Part shown: one piece after another, positions 33,741 through 44,708 of the stretch
Layout of the letters: each line of letters starts with the position of its first letter
Position numbering within the stretch: position 1 is the stretch's first letter
Origin: Thozetella sp. PMI_491
Lineage: Eukaryota > Ascomycota > Sordariomycetes > Chaetosphaeriales > Chaetosphaeriaceae
Reading direction: 5' to 3'
NCBI GenBank assembly: GCA_021432635.1
Contig: MU270017.1
Span: 870,566-934,565 of the forward strand
DNA: 64,000 nt
Translations under genes and position numbers: made by a program
The notes under the pieces: model-generated
What the model was told of the DNA's origin: nothing
Seen by the model: the letters and a program-made list of their open reading frames with translations, nothing else
The model's database searches: none

Positions 33741-34805
33741 TCACTCGTCGTCCTCCGCCTCATCTTCGTCTTCGTCCTCCCTATTCTGTTGCCCCATTTC
33801 CACATCTCCTTCCTCATCCAGCCCATTCGCACGACTTGATTCCCCGTTCGTCGGGTCCTCATCCTGCTGCGTACCATTCGCGGCACTGCCCCGCCCCCGA
33901 CGCTTCTTCCCAGGGCCCCGCTGGTATGCCTCTGTTGAGGTCACGGCACGCTCCCCTACGAAGTGTCTCCCGTCCCACTCAGTTTGGCACTTTTGGCATT
34001 TCTTGTCTTTGCGCGAATGCCAGTATGGCCTCGAGCAGATGTCGTGTATACGGGCGGTACAGTCTCTTTCCGCACATCGCTGGCCGACGGTGATGATCTC
34101 CTTGCATGCCATGCAGAACTTGATGCGCTGCCAGCCCTCTCCGTCTTCGTCGTTGAACGTCGTCACTAGCCACGACCGCAGCTCCATTAGCGCCCTTGGG
34201 CTCAGGCTATAGAAGCCCGCCTCGCTGTCTTCCAGCCAACCCTCCTCCACCAGGCTGCGGAGGAGTGTGATGACCTCGGAGTGTTTCAGGCCCCTATCTG
34301 TCGGTGCAGCCTGGGTGTTCGCTTCGTCGTCGGGCCCGCCTGCCTGGCTCTCACGCGGAGGCGGACGTGCCACCTTGATAGCCTGCTTCTCATCCACGGC
34401 CATGACTTCCATGCGTGGTGTGTTGTACTTGTCGAACATGGCGTTCAGGAGGCGGTTAATGTAAGCGATCTCATCGGCTGAGTGGGTCGTCGCCATTTGC
34501 GTCGAGGAATCGCTCTGGGTGTTGATCAGGGCCCATATCCGCTCTTTCGTGACCTGGTGCTGGGAGCTCCGGATTTCAAGATCCAGCTGGGATACAGCCT
34601 CACGGGCCTTGTCAATGTACTCGGAGAACTCGTCCATCGTCACCGACGCCGGGTCGACGGCCTCTTCTTCGGCGGCTCGAAGAATCCCAGCTATCGTTTG
34701 CTGGCCCTGCCCGAAAGTCATCGTGCCGTGGGCCAAGAGGGCTTGCAGGAACGCCCGGTTCTTGTCATCGTAATTGTCGGGGACTGAGGGCTGCCAGTCG
34801 TCCAT
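33741..34805 (-). CDS. nse1: SMC5-SMC6 complex subunit Nse1
   Basis: This is a single exon of 354 aa with the ATG at 34803-34805; the open frame extends seven codons further but only to a TTG. Nse1 is a non-SMC element of the Smc5/6 complex and acts in DNA repair as a RING-like partner of Nse3. The N-terminal two thirds hold winged-helix-like segments (NRAFLQALLAHGTMTF; ERIWALINTQ; GLKHSEVITLLRSLVEEGW). The C-terminal RING-like domain has Cys231, Cys234, Cys244, Cys249, His254, Cys257, Cys270 and Cys273, matching the Nse1 C4HC3 pattern. After it comes a basic patch (GKKRRGRG) and a strongly acidic tail. The tail is longer than in yeast. Confidence 0.94.
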   Translation of the reverse strand: MDDWQPSVPDNYDDKNRAFLQALLAHGTMTFGQGQQTIAGILRAAEEEAVDPASVTMDEFSEYIDKAREAVSQLDLEIRSSQHQVTKERIWALINTQSDSSTQMATTHSADEIAYINRLLNAMFDKYNTPRMEVMAVDEKQAIKVARPPPRESQAGGPDDEANTQAAPTDRGLKHSEVITLLRSLVEEGWLEDSEAGFYSLSPRALMELRSWLVTTFNDEDGEGWQRIKFCMACKEIITVGQRCAERDCTARIHDICSRPYWHSRKDKKCQKCQTEWDGRHFVGERAVTSTEAYQRGPGKKRRGRGSAANGTQQDEDPTNGESSRANGLDEEGDVEMGQQNREDEDEDEAEDDE

Positions 34806-36122
34806 CTCGGCCTCCCTAAGTAACAATTGAATAGATACGGTCCGTGACGGTGACTTTGGCGTCTGTGCGCTATACCAGGTCGCGCTGGTCGCTTCGTCGT
34901 CGCCGGATTATTTTTTTCTTTCCTCCACAAGCCGGGGTGCGGGGGTGCAAAGTTCGTAGGGCAGGGAGGCGCGTTTGGAGAAGACGCGTTTGGTGTTGCG
35001 GGGCCATCCCGCCCCGAAACTCAGGCATGGGCGGGCAGGAGCCGGGGAGCACTGGCCATCAGCTGGAAGATGCAACACAACCTCGCGGGGTTCGGAGGGG
35101 CTACTAGGCCGTACTTCGTCCCCCAGTCTCTGGGATCAGGTAAGTTAGCGTCGTCATGCGCCGATGAGACTCGTCTACTTGGTACAATTACGAAAGATAC
35201 TGCTCTACACAGAATAATCCTTGGCCTGTCTCCGCACACTCACCTCACTACCTCCCCTGCGGAAGGAAGAACCCCCCCCCCCCAAAAAAGGCGAAGGGAG
35301 AATCGTTCGGTTTTCATATCTATTGCTCTGATCTGCATCCCTCGTTGGACTGCTCCAACGCCGGCTGAACTATGCCACTCTCGTCTGATATGCCCAGAAG
35401 GCGTGAACAACGTCGAGGTCCCGGTCCGAGGTGTACGGGCAAACCCAGCGTCGCGTGCCTGGCTCCCTCCTGCCGCCCACAAGAGCAGATCAGCATGCTA
35501 AACAAAGCTGGGTGGGTGGAGACCCAGTGCCGTTCTTGTTCCCAAGGGTTTGGGACAAGACCAGGCCCTCTGGCCAAAGTGCTACGTAGGACACAGGGGG
35601 GAAGCAAGATGTTGTCATCCTTGCCCGCCGCCACCTTCACTTCGCACTGCACAATAGCCACACGGTATAGGCAATCGGTGGAATAATTGGGCACCCAAAT
35701 ATAGGGAGGGAGACAGAGCTCCTGTGCGACAAGAGGCCCCCACAGCATCAACCATGGTGATTCCTCTCGGCCTAACCCACCCACACCTCTTCCAAGCAAA
35801 CTTTGCAGCACCTCTCGCAACAATACGTCTTGGCAGCGGAGTCGCTCCGACATGCACGCCGGGGGCTATTCTGGAGTCGGCTTGGATGGCCGGATTGAGA
35901 TCATATGTAATACGCCTCGGTGCTCCGGCACTAGAGTGATGGTGGCGAAGGGGCTTCAGCCAGAAGTCTCGGCAGTCCGGCCTTCATCGAGCGAATTATT
36001 CCGCCTCCGTGCAGCTTCCAGCATATCAAGACACCTTCTAGATCCTCCTGGTCTCAACGCATCGAATCTCCTCCAAACCTTCTTGCTCTCTCGAAACGTT
36101 AAGCTCTTGCCCAAGGCCGTGC

Positions 36123-36161
36123 GTCAAACGCATTGTGTCAAACGCCTTGTGTCAAGCCGAC
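36123..36161 (+). repeat. 14-bp tandem repeat, nearly three copies
   Basis: Units GTCAAACGCATTGT and GTCAAACGCCTTGT are followed by a diverged partial copy. No function is evident. Confidence 0.75.
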
Positions 36162-36830
36162 GTTGGGTCTTGAGAGAGGACGCGAGTCAATGGCGGCGCT
36201 AACCCGCCACTGCGCATTGCCCGCTGCTAGGTTCGCGACTAGCGACAGGAAACGTCGCCGGTCGCGCGCTCACTCGCTGGGAAGCGCCGTTAGGGGCATG
36301 TGTGGCGCTCGCCAGGACTTCCTGCTTCATCTCTGCTAGGCGAGACAGCGCCAGTCGGCCTCCCTAGCCAGTGCCTCGGCCGCGCCAATCGAGCGGCTTC
36401 TTCTGCGCTGGGCAGGGTGGCAAGCTCGGTCTCCACCCGCGTCGTACGTTAATCCCGTCATTCTCTTCATCTGGCACCGGGGGTCACTCGACGGATCAGG
36501 AGCTGGGGCGTCTAGCTGGCTAGCCATGTATCACGGCTGGCAAGCTAGTCCCTGCCGGGGAGATGCGACCACGCTGCGCCAGTTGTATGCACAACGACGA
36601 TCCCTCCAGGGATATGCCGCCGAAGTTTAAACTCGCTCGCACACAGGCCACACACATCCGTGTGGGCTGCCCTGCCGCTCCCCCGTCCACTCTCAGATCT
36701 TGTGGAGGCGATCTCGCAGGTGCCGCCTGATAAACATGGCTCGTTGCGCTTCCCGGGCACCAAGCTACTTCGTACCTTAATTTCTTCCCACCTTCTGCAT
36801 TCCTCACCCATGCATGCTTGCCTATCCTCC

Positions 36831-36864
36831 CTCAACGCCCCTCCTTCCTCAACGCCCCTCCTTC
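36831..36864 (+). repeat. 17-bp tandem repeat, two exact copies
   Basis: CTCAACGCCCCTCCTTC occurs twice without spacing, about 75 bases upstream of the gene at 36939. Confidence 0.85.
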
Positions 36865-36938
36865 CTCCTCGATCTCATGTGGTCCGCGTCACGATAATGC
36901 CGTGAAGACGCCTGGGCCCAGGTGGTGTTCCGCACGAA

Positions 36939-38539
36939 ATGGGTTCAAGTCTACCCACCGAGGCCCACGCTACTTGCGCCGGCATCCTTGTGTATAGCTT
37001 TGCGTGCTTGTTCGCCAGTTTGATTGTTCTCTGGCTTGTCTGGGTACACAACGAAAGGAAGAGCTGTGAGTCCCCTCGGGGTCCTGGTATCGACAGGATG
37101 CTGCCTGGGTTCCAGCCAGAACCTCGCTGACACGAGATTCAGATGTAGCGCTTCTGGCCTTTTTCACGTCGTTGAGCACACTGGCCTCGATTATCCAACA
37201 GATCCACACTATCATTGACTGGGAAGGCATCAAGACCGAGCAGCATCGTTATCTGAGTAATAACATTGGCAATCCGGAGATTGCCATTGCCGGGAGTTCA
37301 TACGGTCTTGACCTCGTGCTCTTCTACATCCGTACGGCTAGCTCCAGCCCTCTTTTTATCCTCATGCTCGCTAACATCGGTTAGAATTCTATTCCTACAA
37401 TGTCGAGTCCATGCTCACTATGTTCTGGTACTTCCCGCTCAACACCGAAGGTGCATTGGAAGAAACCCGACTGACGGCAAGTACAGGGCCGCCGAGCTTG
37501 CGTATTCTGTTTTTCGAGTCGAGGCGAACACACCTACATTCATGGGCGTACGAATAAAACCAGGCCTAGTCGCCAAAGGAGCGGCGATACTTCTTCCGAT
37601 CATTCAGGTATCTCTGCTCCGGTCAAGGGCGGTTCAGAGGAACACACCCGCCTTTCTAGTCCTCGCGAACATGATCAGTATGTCTCGTCCATATTGCTCG
37701 ACTTTCCCATCCCCAATATAGAGCCGCCGATCTAACAGCATCCCACTCAGTGATTTTCAGCCTGGCGTCTGGCAGCCTCCTCCTTCTCGTAATTCTCGTC
37801 AAGTACATTTACTCAAGGAGGGCCCTCATTTCTTGGAATGTTCGATACGGGCGAGAATCACGGCGCACTGGTGCTAGCCAGCTTAGGAGCCAGGATAGTA
37901 GTTTGGCACAGGTCCCTCACCGAAGCATCTACGATCGGTGGCTCGTGGTCCGCTTCACGATTGCATTCGCTTCCCTAGGGTATTAATCACACAGAAGCCC
38001 TTGAGTGATTCTGAACTGACTTGCTCGCTAGGGCCTTTCAACTAGTAACCATCCTTTTCGAAATGGGTTCCATGGCATCCAATGACCCTGGCCACATTTC
38101 GCCCCAGCCCGACCTTAGCGCTGCAAGGGCAACGCTCGACTTTGTACTATTTATGCCTGGAGTAACGGCCAGTCTCTTGGTTTTTGTTGTCTTCGGGACG
38201 ACCCGCACTTTCCGCGACTACGCTTGGAGGAGGCATGTACCCGGGCTGGTACGACGAAAGGTCGAGGCACGGAACATGAAGAAAAGAATGCCGTCAATGG
38301 TGATTCGAGCGAGCCAGGTTGCAATGCCGGCGACCAATACCGAAAACTGGCCACCGCAATCATCTCCCACGGTTTCTAGGCATGCTTATACGATTGGGCA
38401 TGCGGGACCAGGGAACATAACGCCGACATCAGATGGGTTCTCGGATATCGGATTGCAAGACATGGGGAAAGCAGGAAAGCCTCGGCAAGAGGAAGACGAG
38501 CGCCCCATTCTGACGAGACAAAAGATTATGCCAAGATAA
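36939..38539 (+). CDS. Multi-span (about seven) integral membrane protein, unknown function
   Basis: I infer join(36939..37065, 37143..37331, 37385..37427, 37487..37677, 37751..37979, 38032..38539), 428 aa. Every junction has GT..AG ends, five introns have CTAAC or CTGAC-like branches, and the frame stays open throughout, which supports a real gene. About seven hydrophobic segments appear: CAGILVYSFACLFASLIVLW, a second in VALLAFFTSLSTLASII, GLDLVLFYIQFYSYNVESML with the adjoining TMFWAAELAYSVF, LVAKGAAILLPIIQ, MIFSLASGSLLLLVILV, FTIAFASLGAFQLVTILF and FVLFMPGVTASLLVFVVFG. The last is followed by a basic segment and a Ser/Pro-rich cytoplasmic tail of about 110 residues. The topology is compatible with a fungal receptor-like or PTH11-like protein, but no CFEM domain or known receptor motif is present, so no function is assigned. 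Confidence 0.75.
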
Positions 38540-39423
38540 CAGGGTGTGAATATATGGCTACTGGGTTAGGTTGGATGAAGACACCGGGGTTTGTCGGAAG
38601 GATATATGGCTTGGATCTGGGACACGAGGACAAGGAGATTTCGGCCGGGTCTCCAAATGACTTGCTTATTGGCTAATGATTATGTTTTGTACAATAGCCT
38701 TGATACCACGATCATCACGAACTACTACGAAGAGATGAGCCAACCTAGCTGGGCTGGCTTCGATCCGCCACGAGTCGGTTCGTATCTTAGCTCCGCCCCT
38801 CCCGCCCACTCCGTCCAGATAGTGGCGCGCGCACGGGTGCCTGAAGAAAAAATTGCAACAGCAAGGTGAGCGTTGTGACGCCTCACCAACCTTCGAACAA
38901 GGATGTCCCTTCACCGTAAGTACCCGCACACGTAAGGAGAATGGCCTAGCGCCGCCGCTCCTCCTTTGTCCAGCTGCTCGCGGCGAACCCACACCGTAGC
39001 CCCTCCCGGTAAGAGAAAAATTGGCCCTCCACGCCCTAGACCTTCCCGGAAGGAACAAAGGCGCTGAAACGGCGCGGGGAAGGGACCAAAGGTCTCCCGC
39101 CATTTCCTTGCGGATAGAAGTGGACGTTGCTGCTCTGTTGCGGCTCGCTGGCTCCGAGACAAGAGGCCTTGTGCCACATTCCGATCGACACATAAAACGT
39201 AAAACCAATGGCGAAATGTTCCTAAGCTTTTGAACTCCGCAGCGAGCCTATAGCGAGTGAGATTTAATGAGAGCCGAGCTCCCTCTTTTTTTCTCTTGTC
39301 TCTTTCTTTTCCTTCCAGAGCGGCGGGTGATTGAGCAGGCGTGGCTTCATGCCACCTAGAAAGCGGCTGCGCTAACAGCAAACCGCCGAAACCAAGAGCA
39401 TCTCGACCGCCGATACAAGCAGA
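38540..39423. other. Intergenic region
   Basis: These 884 bases lie between two plus-strand genes. The second half is C/T-rich and probably contains the promoter and leader of the gene at 39424. No other gene is supported. Confidence 0.6.
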
Positions 39424-39807
39424 ATGTGTGAAGGACGGACCGTCAGGCTTGCATGTGGTCACAGCCTGATACACTACCGCCGGCGATGCCCAAATATGTG
39501 CGCCGTCCCCATCGGCGAGCAGGAGTTCATCCAGGACTCGTGTAGCGAGTGCCATATTCTGCCAGACCTCATTCGGAAGCATTATGACCAATTGCTCGAA
39601 GACGCGCAGAAGGAGTACCGCATAGCTTACCGCGAAGGCAGGCTCGATGATTTACGCGAGCTCGAGCGCCGCATGAAGGCCCGCCAAGTGGAGGAGTTTG
39701 AGGAGCTCAGCGAGGCGAGGAGGAGAGCGCGGTTCTGCCCTCACGTCATCTGGCCTGGGTGTCGCGAAGAAGATCAGTACGTCCCCTCAGATTCGTGCGC
39801 GGTCTAA
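39424..39807 (+). CDS. Small Cys-rich fungal protein, unknown function
   Basis: This is a 127-residue frame starting MCEGRTVRLACGHSLIHY. The Cys/His pattern (C-G-H, then RRCPNMC and DSCSECH) resembles a family of short fungal proteins that begin with a CGH-x-Y-C arrangement and have no known role; it may bind zinc. The C-terminal half is a charged helix (YRIAYREGRLDDLRELERR). A GTACGT donor at 39777, followed by an acceptor ending at 39900, would replace the last residues with a short alternative end. The unspliced form is used here and the 3' end is uncertain. Confidence 0.65.
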   Translation: MCEGRTVRLACGHSLIHYRRRCPNMCAVPIGEQEFIQDSCSECHILPDLIRKHYDQLLEDAQKEYRIAYREGRLDDLRELERRMKARQVEEFEELSEARRRARFCPHVIWPGCREEDQYVPSDSCAV

Positions 39808-40126
39808 AGTCTTCTTCCTTCCCAATTTTAAAGGCGCATGTTGGTGGCTTTTCCTTTCTACTGCCCTTAAATACTGTTTCTGTTGACTATCTGGGTCACA
39901 GACTGGTGCTATGAAGAGCTGTTTCGTCTTCTCTTCTGCCCTACCACTTCCCAAGTGGCACTATCCTTCACTCCGCACACTATTACCCCTTATTTGTTAT
40001 GCTACTGGCTCCTTAACACCAAACCCCATTCACAAGCGTAGTCCCTAACTGGAGGCACAGGATGGCCATGATCAGCTTCCCGGTTGTTGAATATCCGGAA
40101 ACACCCAAAGCTTTTCAAAAGCCAGC
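39808..40126. other. Short spacer
   Basis: These 319 bases lie between the Cys-rich gene and the minus-strand gene that ends at 40127. The spacer may hold an intron and 3' end of the former (pyrimidine-rich, CAG at 39898-39900). Confidence 0.5.
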
Positions 40127-42128
40127 TCAGTCGTCGCCGTCACTGTCCTGGAATGGATCGCCTATGTCTAGGGGAGGCAAAAAGCGAGCTAACTCAAAAG
40201 CACTCGGCTCCGTAGCCGCACGGCCCTTTCCTTTACCCTCGTACGACTCACTGGACTCGTTCGCCTGAGTTCTTTGGAGGGTGCCTCCGTTTCGTCGAAC
40301 CACGGCATCTTGTGCCTTTTCCGTCTTCCATGCCTTTGTGGCGTGCTGGAAGTCTTTTTTCCGTTCCTGGGCCAGGGGTCCAGTGCGTCGCTTGTCGGTT
40401 ATATTCCGGAGCATCGGCAGAAGGATGATGGTTTTAAGTGCTTTCTCGACCTTGGCCGGAGTGGTATTGTGGCGGGCTGCAATATCTTGATACGGGCACA
40501 TCTCTTCGATAGTGTAGGCGAGGTCGAGATACAGATTCTGCGCATACATGCCGGGGACAACACCCTTGGCAGGCTGCGGCGAACTCTTCGGGGCACAATC
40601 ATCGCTCGAAGCGGGGACAGGCGACGGAGGAGCAAAGTTATTCGAAACCGGGCCAGGGGTGAGGCCTGTAGCAGCAAATAGCTCGGGGTCTGGATACAAA
40701 GGTCCAGGCGGGCTGCTGGTGAAAGGGTCCTCATGAGCACCGCCGATGCTTACTCCCTGGCGTGAGGGTCCTCCTTGGTAGTCTGCGCCTTGTTGCTCAT
40801 AAGCTTGGGGCGCCGCGCAATTAGCAAAACTTTCTTGCTGTGACTGCTGGGACATGTTGTGGTCCCATTTAACGTTGTCGATGTGATGCTGCATAATGAG
40901 TCGGTGACCCTTGTCACAAGCACCGCAAGGGACGACGGGATCCAGGTCTCGGGACGGTCCAGGGGTGTGGTCTCCAATCCATTCTGACCAGGAGTTGGTA
41001 AAAATCGGAGTGAAGGGAGGGACAGCGGCAGAATTTTGTCCGTCGAGGTTCGCTCCACCGAATTCTGATCCATGTCCGGCGCAGTGAACGCCATGACCGC
41101 CGTAGTACGCATTAAGACAGACGAGATCGGTGCCGCCATCAGCTCTATGTGGGTGCTGAAAAAATTGAGCTCCGCAAGCATCACTTCCGTACTGGACGCC
41201 ATAGGAAGATGCGGCTGGAGGAGTATTGCTAGAAGTCGGCCCGTAGGCCTGGCCGAAGATGGGAGGCGTCTCCCTTGGAAGTGCAATCGTATGGTCGACT
41301 GGTAGGCCAGTGGTACTCATGGGCCCAGGCGCAACGCTTCCAACAAAAGGTGCACTTTTAATTGCCGAGACATCCATACTAGCGGCCATCACTGTATCCC
41401 CATGTGGAGGAATCTGTGCCGGTAAAACTAGGGATTCGTCTGGGTAGTCTGAATCCAGGAGCTGGGTGAAGCTCATGCCATCGCGCATGTCTCCTGATCT
41501 CTCCATGTTGGCCTGGTGATAGGGTTGTCCGAAATCATACAGTGGCTCCATGGGCGCGGGCATCTGCTTCGGCGATATGGCCTCAGAGAGGCGAGCCGGG
41601 TGAGAGGGCGAGGCTGTGAACAGGTTGGTCTCACGGAAGTTCGGAATAGCTCCAGGAAAGGGGTGATCTTTGGCTCCTTGTCCAGTATACGAGATATTAC
41701 GATCATGGATTGGCTGGGTAGTGGTTTTGGGGGTGAGATCCATGTTGGTAGGCCAAGTTGTAGGCGTTTGGGGTTCCATAGGGGGGGGCAGGGGCAGGGG
41801 CAGGCTCGCAGCAGGACTTTGGGTCTTGTTCACCGGGTTTGACGAGACGAACTCCACGTCGTCATTCATCTTGTATTTCTGGCCGCTCAGAGGGGAAAGT
41901 CGTGGGGTCTCGAAGTTTTCTTCGTCGGCCGACTGACGGCGCGTAAGCGGGCAGGTCAAGGTACAACTGGCAGGTGCTGAGAAGCCGGTAAGGTAGGCTA
42001 CCAGCTCAAGGATCTCCTGGATAAGTTAGCTTCAACGAGATTCCTGAGTAGAATAGTACCACTGGGGAGGAGTGGATTGAGGAACGGAGGGGATGATCAA
42101 GGTAGTACCTTTGCTTTGCCGAGGTCAT
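40127..42128 (-). CDS. Large low-complexity protein with possible C-terminal helix-turn-helix
   Basis: I infer complement(join(40127..42016, 42060..42128)), 652 aa. If the upstream exon is not used, translation would start at the ATG 41867-41869 and give 580 aa. Most of the protein is Pro/Gln/Ser/Gly-rich and disordered, typical of a nuclear regulatory protein. A compact segment near the C-terminus (about residues 525-575) reads YAQNLYLDLAYTIEEMCPYQ, then DIAARHNTTPAKVEKALKTI, and could form a helix-turn-helix. A basic segment (NITDKRRTGPLAQERKKDF) and an acidic end (GDPFQDSDGDD) follow. A Cys pair (PCGACDKGH) and His-rich stretches occur in the middle. I do not recognise the family. The 43-nt intron is short but has GT..AG ends and a CTAAC branch. 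Confidence 0.68.
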
Positions 42129-43371
42129 GGGCTCAGCAGAGGGAGGGATGAGAGTCTCTTGGAAGTTCGAGGAGGAGAAAGAGAAGTGATGGAGGAGTTA
42201 CGTTTCAATCATCTATTTTGAAAGAAAAAATCGAGGGCAGACTGTGGTACAGTTGTCGTGAATCGCGGTCTGTGCTGCGATGATGTCGTCGCCGAGAGGG
42301 CTAAAAATCTCGGCACCCAACGGATGGTTTTCGTTGAGGATTCACATCACAAATATTCATGAGCCATTGCCGGCAAAGTGACTTTCAAAATATTGAAATG
42401 ACTATTTGAGCCTGGCGAGAAGCTCATGGCCTGCCATCTCTTTTGTTCTCCTTGTCATGCCAACAGACGTCGCATAAGGCGGGTACTGGCACATCCATCA
42501 AATTCTTTCGTCTAGATAGTAGTCACAGGGGCAAGAAAATAAACTGCATTCCTGAATCTGAAATAAGATTGCGAGCTTACGGGCACAACTGGAAGTATGG
42601 CCGAGCGGTAGGGCATTTGCTAAAGTGATTCAAGAGCTCAGGGGCTCAGGGGTTCAGGGGTTAGTAAACATTATAATCTGCCGAATAAATCCCGAGACCG
42701 GATCGGGTGTCGCGCAGAGGACCTGCCGGCAGAAAATGACTGTACTCTGCATGAGGCATAGATTATGGGAATTCTACTGTAGGGTCGGTCTCTCTGATGC
42801 TGGGAACTCCGTGGTCGACATCTTGTGCTCTTGAACAGCTGCTGGTTTATAGAGGACTAGTTGATATTTCAGCTGGTAGAGAAATAATCTTCCTATTTAC
42901 ACTAGTGCGAGAAGAAAAAATATAGAAAAAAAATGGAAAGAGTTTTATGAAAGACTTTTATCCAAGATCCTACTGACGCATGTCATGAGTGATACTTTAT
43001 TGTTGAGTGTTTGTCTAGGACAAGGGCTCGTCATCGGTAAGGAATCCACGGTGAAGGAAGGCCGTGGGCTATCTGGGGACCCTTATCTTATCAAAATTGT
43101 TAGCGATTGTGGGTCGTCCTAGCACCCCGCCATCTGGCGAGCTCAAGGTGCAAGGCTGAGGGCGACATAGCTGCCTTGCAGCTTCCCACCAACATCACAT
43201 TTCCATCGACTTCATTACTCTGCAGCGAAACGGCCAAAGGAGGGCCTCCAAAGTACGGACCTCCTATTGAGCCTAGGATTTCCACCCGCCCGATCCTTTC
43301 CCCTCGTCTCGGATCTAAGATCCATCAGAACTTTGTGACTGAAGACCAGAAAACGAGGGACACAATTCACC
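42129..43371. other. AT-richer intergenic region with tRNA-like remnant
   Basis: This 1.2-kb divergent spacer is clearly more A/T-rich than its neighbours. It includes a tRNA-like A-box at about 42598-42609 and an A/T-rich stretch at about 42900-42960. The right end is the csn6 promoter. No protein gene is supported. Confidence 0.55.
42591..42670 (+). pseudogene. tRNA-like remnant (A-box, degenerate B-box)
   Basis: TGGCCGAGCGGT matches the internal A-box of Ser/Leu-type tRNAs. A weak B-box-like GGTTCAGGGG lies about 40 bases downstream within a small repeat of CTCAGGGG units. No acceptor stem or anticodon arm can be folded by eye, so this is at most a tRNA-derived relic. Confidence 0.3.
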
Positions 43372-44708
43372 ATGGCGGTAGGCAACGGCGAAGTGAGCGC
43401 CTTGTCCGCGCACGCATCCTCGGACTCGGGCCTCCAGGCGATATTGCATCCTCTGCCGATCCTCGAGATTTCGGACTATATCACAAGAGCGTCGGAGCGT
43501 GGCTATGAGGGAGCGATCGTCGGCGCCCTCCTCGGCCAGATGAATGGCCGCGACATCACGATTGAGCACAGCTTCCCGGTCAAGACAGATGACAACGGTG
43601 CCTCACATGAAATAAACCTGCCATGGTTTAGGGAGCGGCTTAATCAGAGTATGGAGCCTCTCAATATGACTCCCTTTGCTCATCTAGAGTGGCGCTAAAC
43701 CTTTCTGCAGTGAAGCAAGTTCACAAGGAGCCCCCACTCGACCTGGTCGGATGGTACGCCCTCGTGCCAAAGCATGGGCCCACGAACCTTCATGCTGCCA
43801 TCCACGAGGCATTTAGCCAAGACAACGACTCGCTCATCTTTCTCGGTTTCCACCTGGACGAGCTCCTGCACCCGGTCGACGCCAGCCTTCCAATAACCAT
43901 ATACGAAGGCGAACCCGAGACGGACGATGGTGTGAAGGCGGCCGCAGGAGGAGAGGACTTGGAAATGACAGACGCAAGCAATACGAGCCTCAAGTTCCGG
44001 GCACTCCCATACGTAACTGAGACTGGCGAGGCGGAGATGATTGCGATGCAGTTCATCCGCGAAGGTGGCGCCAACGCGTCCCTGGAAGGCGGCAGCGGTG
44101 ACAAGCGTATCGCCGAGTCTGCCGAGAAGAAGGTGGCAGTCGACGCAGACACCAAGGGAAAGCGGCGTGCTGTCTCCAAAGAAGAGGAGGTCAAGGAGAA
44201 GGAAGCGACCACAAGCACCAACAAAGATGCAAGCCTGTCCAAGGAAGAGGTCGAGTTCGTATCTGCCTTGCAGACCAGGGCGAATGCGATCAAGATGATG
44301 AAATCGCGTATCGCTATCATTATCGCCTACTTGCAGAAGCTACCGCCGGAGTTCGCCGACGGCAAGTTGTCATCGGCTGAGGTTGCCGAGGCGGCAGCGG
44401 CATCTGGGGGACAATACCTACGTCCGTCCAACAACATCCTCCGGCAGATACAGGCCTTGGTCACCAACATTGAACTCGCGACGCCGACGCAGTCAAAGGC
44501 CCTGAAGACAGAGATCCTGCAAGAAACGAACGACGTGGAGCTGCTGTCGATGATCTCTGCGCTCGTTTCAAGCGTAGAGGAAGTGCGCGAGGCAGGCAAG
44601 AAGTTCGCCGTGGTGGAGGCTGCGCGAACCCAAAAGGCCCGGCAGGTCATGGAGGCTAGTGGTTTCAGTTCACAGGGGTTCAGCAATGCAGGAGATCTCA
44701 TCCTCTAA
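43372..44708 (+). CDS. csn6: COP9 signalosome subunit 6 (CSN6)
   Basis: I infer join(43372..43648, 43711..44708), 424 aa. CSN6 is the MPN- (catalytically inactive) partner of CSN5 in the complex that removes Nedd8 from cullins. The N-terminal MPN domain starts with LQAILHPLPILEISDYITR and GAIVGALLGQMNGRDITIEHSF; the intron joins LNQ to MKQVHKEPPLDLVGWYALVP. The JAMM zinc motif HxHP is absent, as expected. A charged Lys/Glu-rich insertion (about residues 215-255) precedes the helical C-terminal half (SALQTRANAIKMMKSRI, YLRPSNNILRQIQALV, ELLSMISALVSSV) that packs in the CSN helical bundle. The 62-nt intron has a GTATGG donor and a CTAAA branch. It is convergent with the dehydrogenase gene. Confidence 0.93.

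Larger units (their letters stand above)
34806..36938. other. Intergenic region, 2.1 kb
   Basis: No supported gene is present. The left part contains the nse1 promoter. A C run followed by an A run lies at about 35271-35286. Two short tandem repeats are present (36123-36161 and 36831-36864). ORFs are short and overlap in several frames. Confidence 0.6.
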
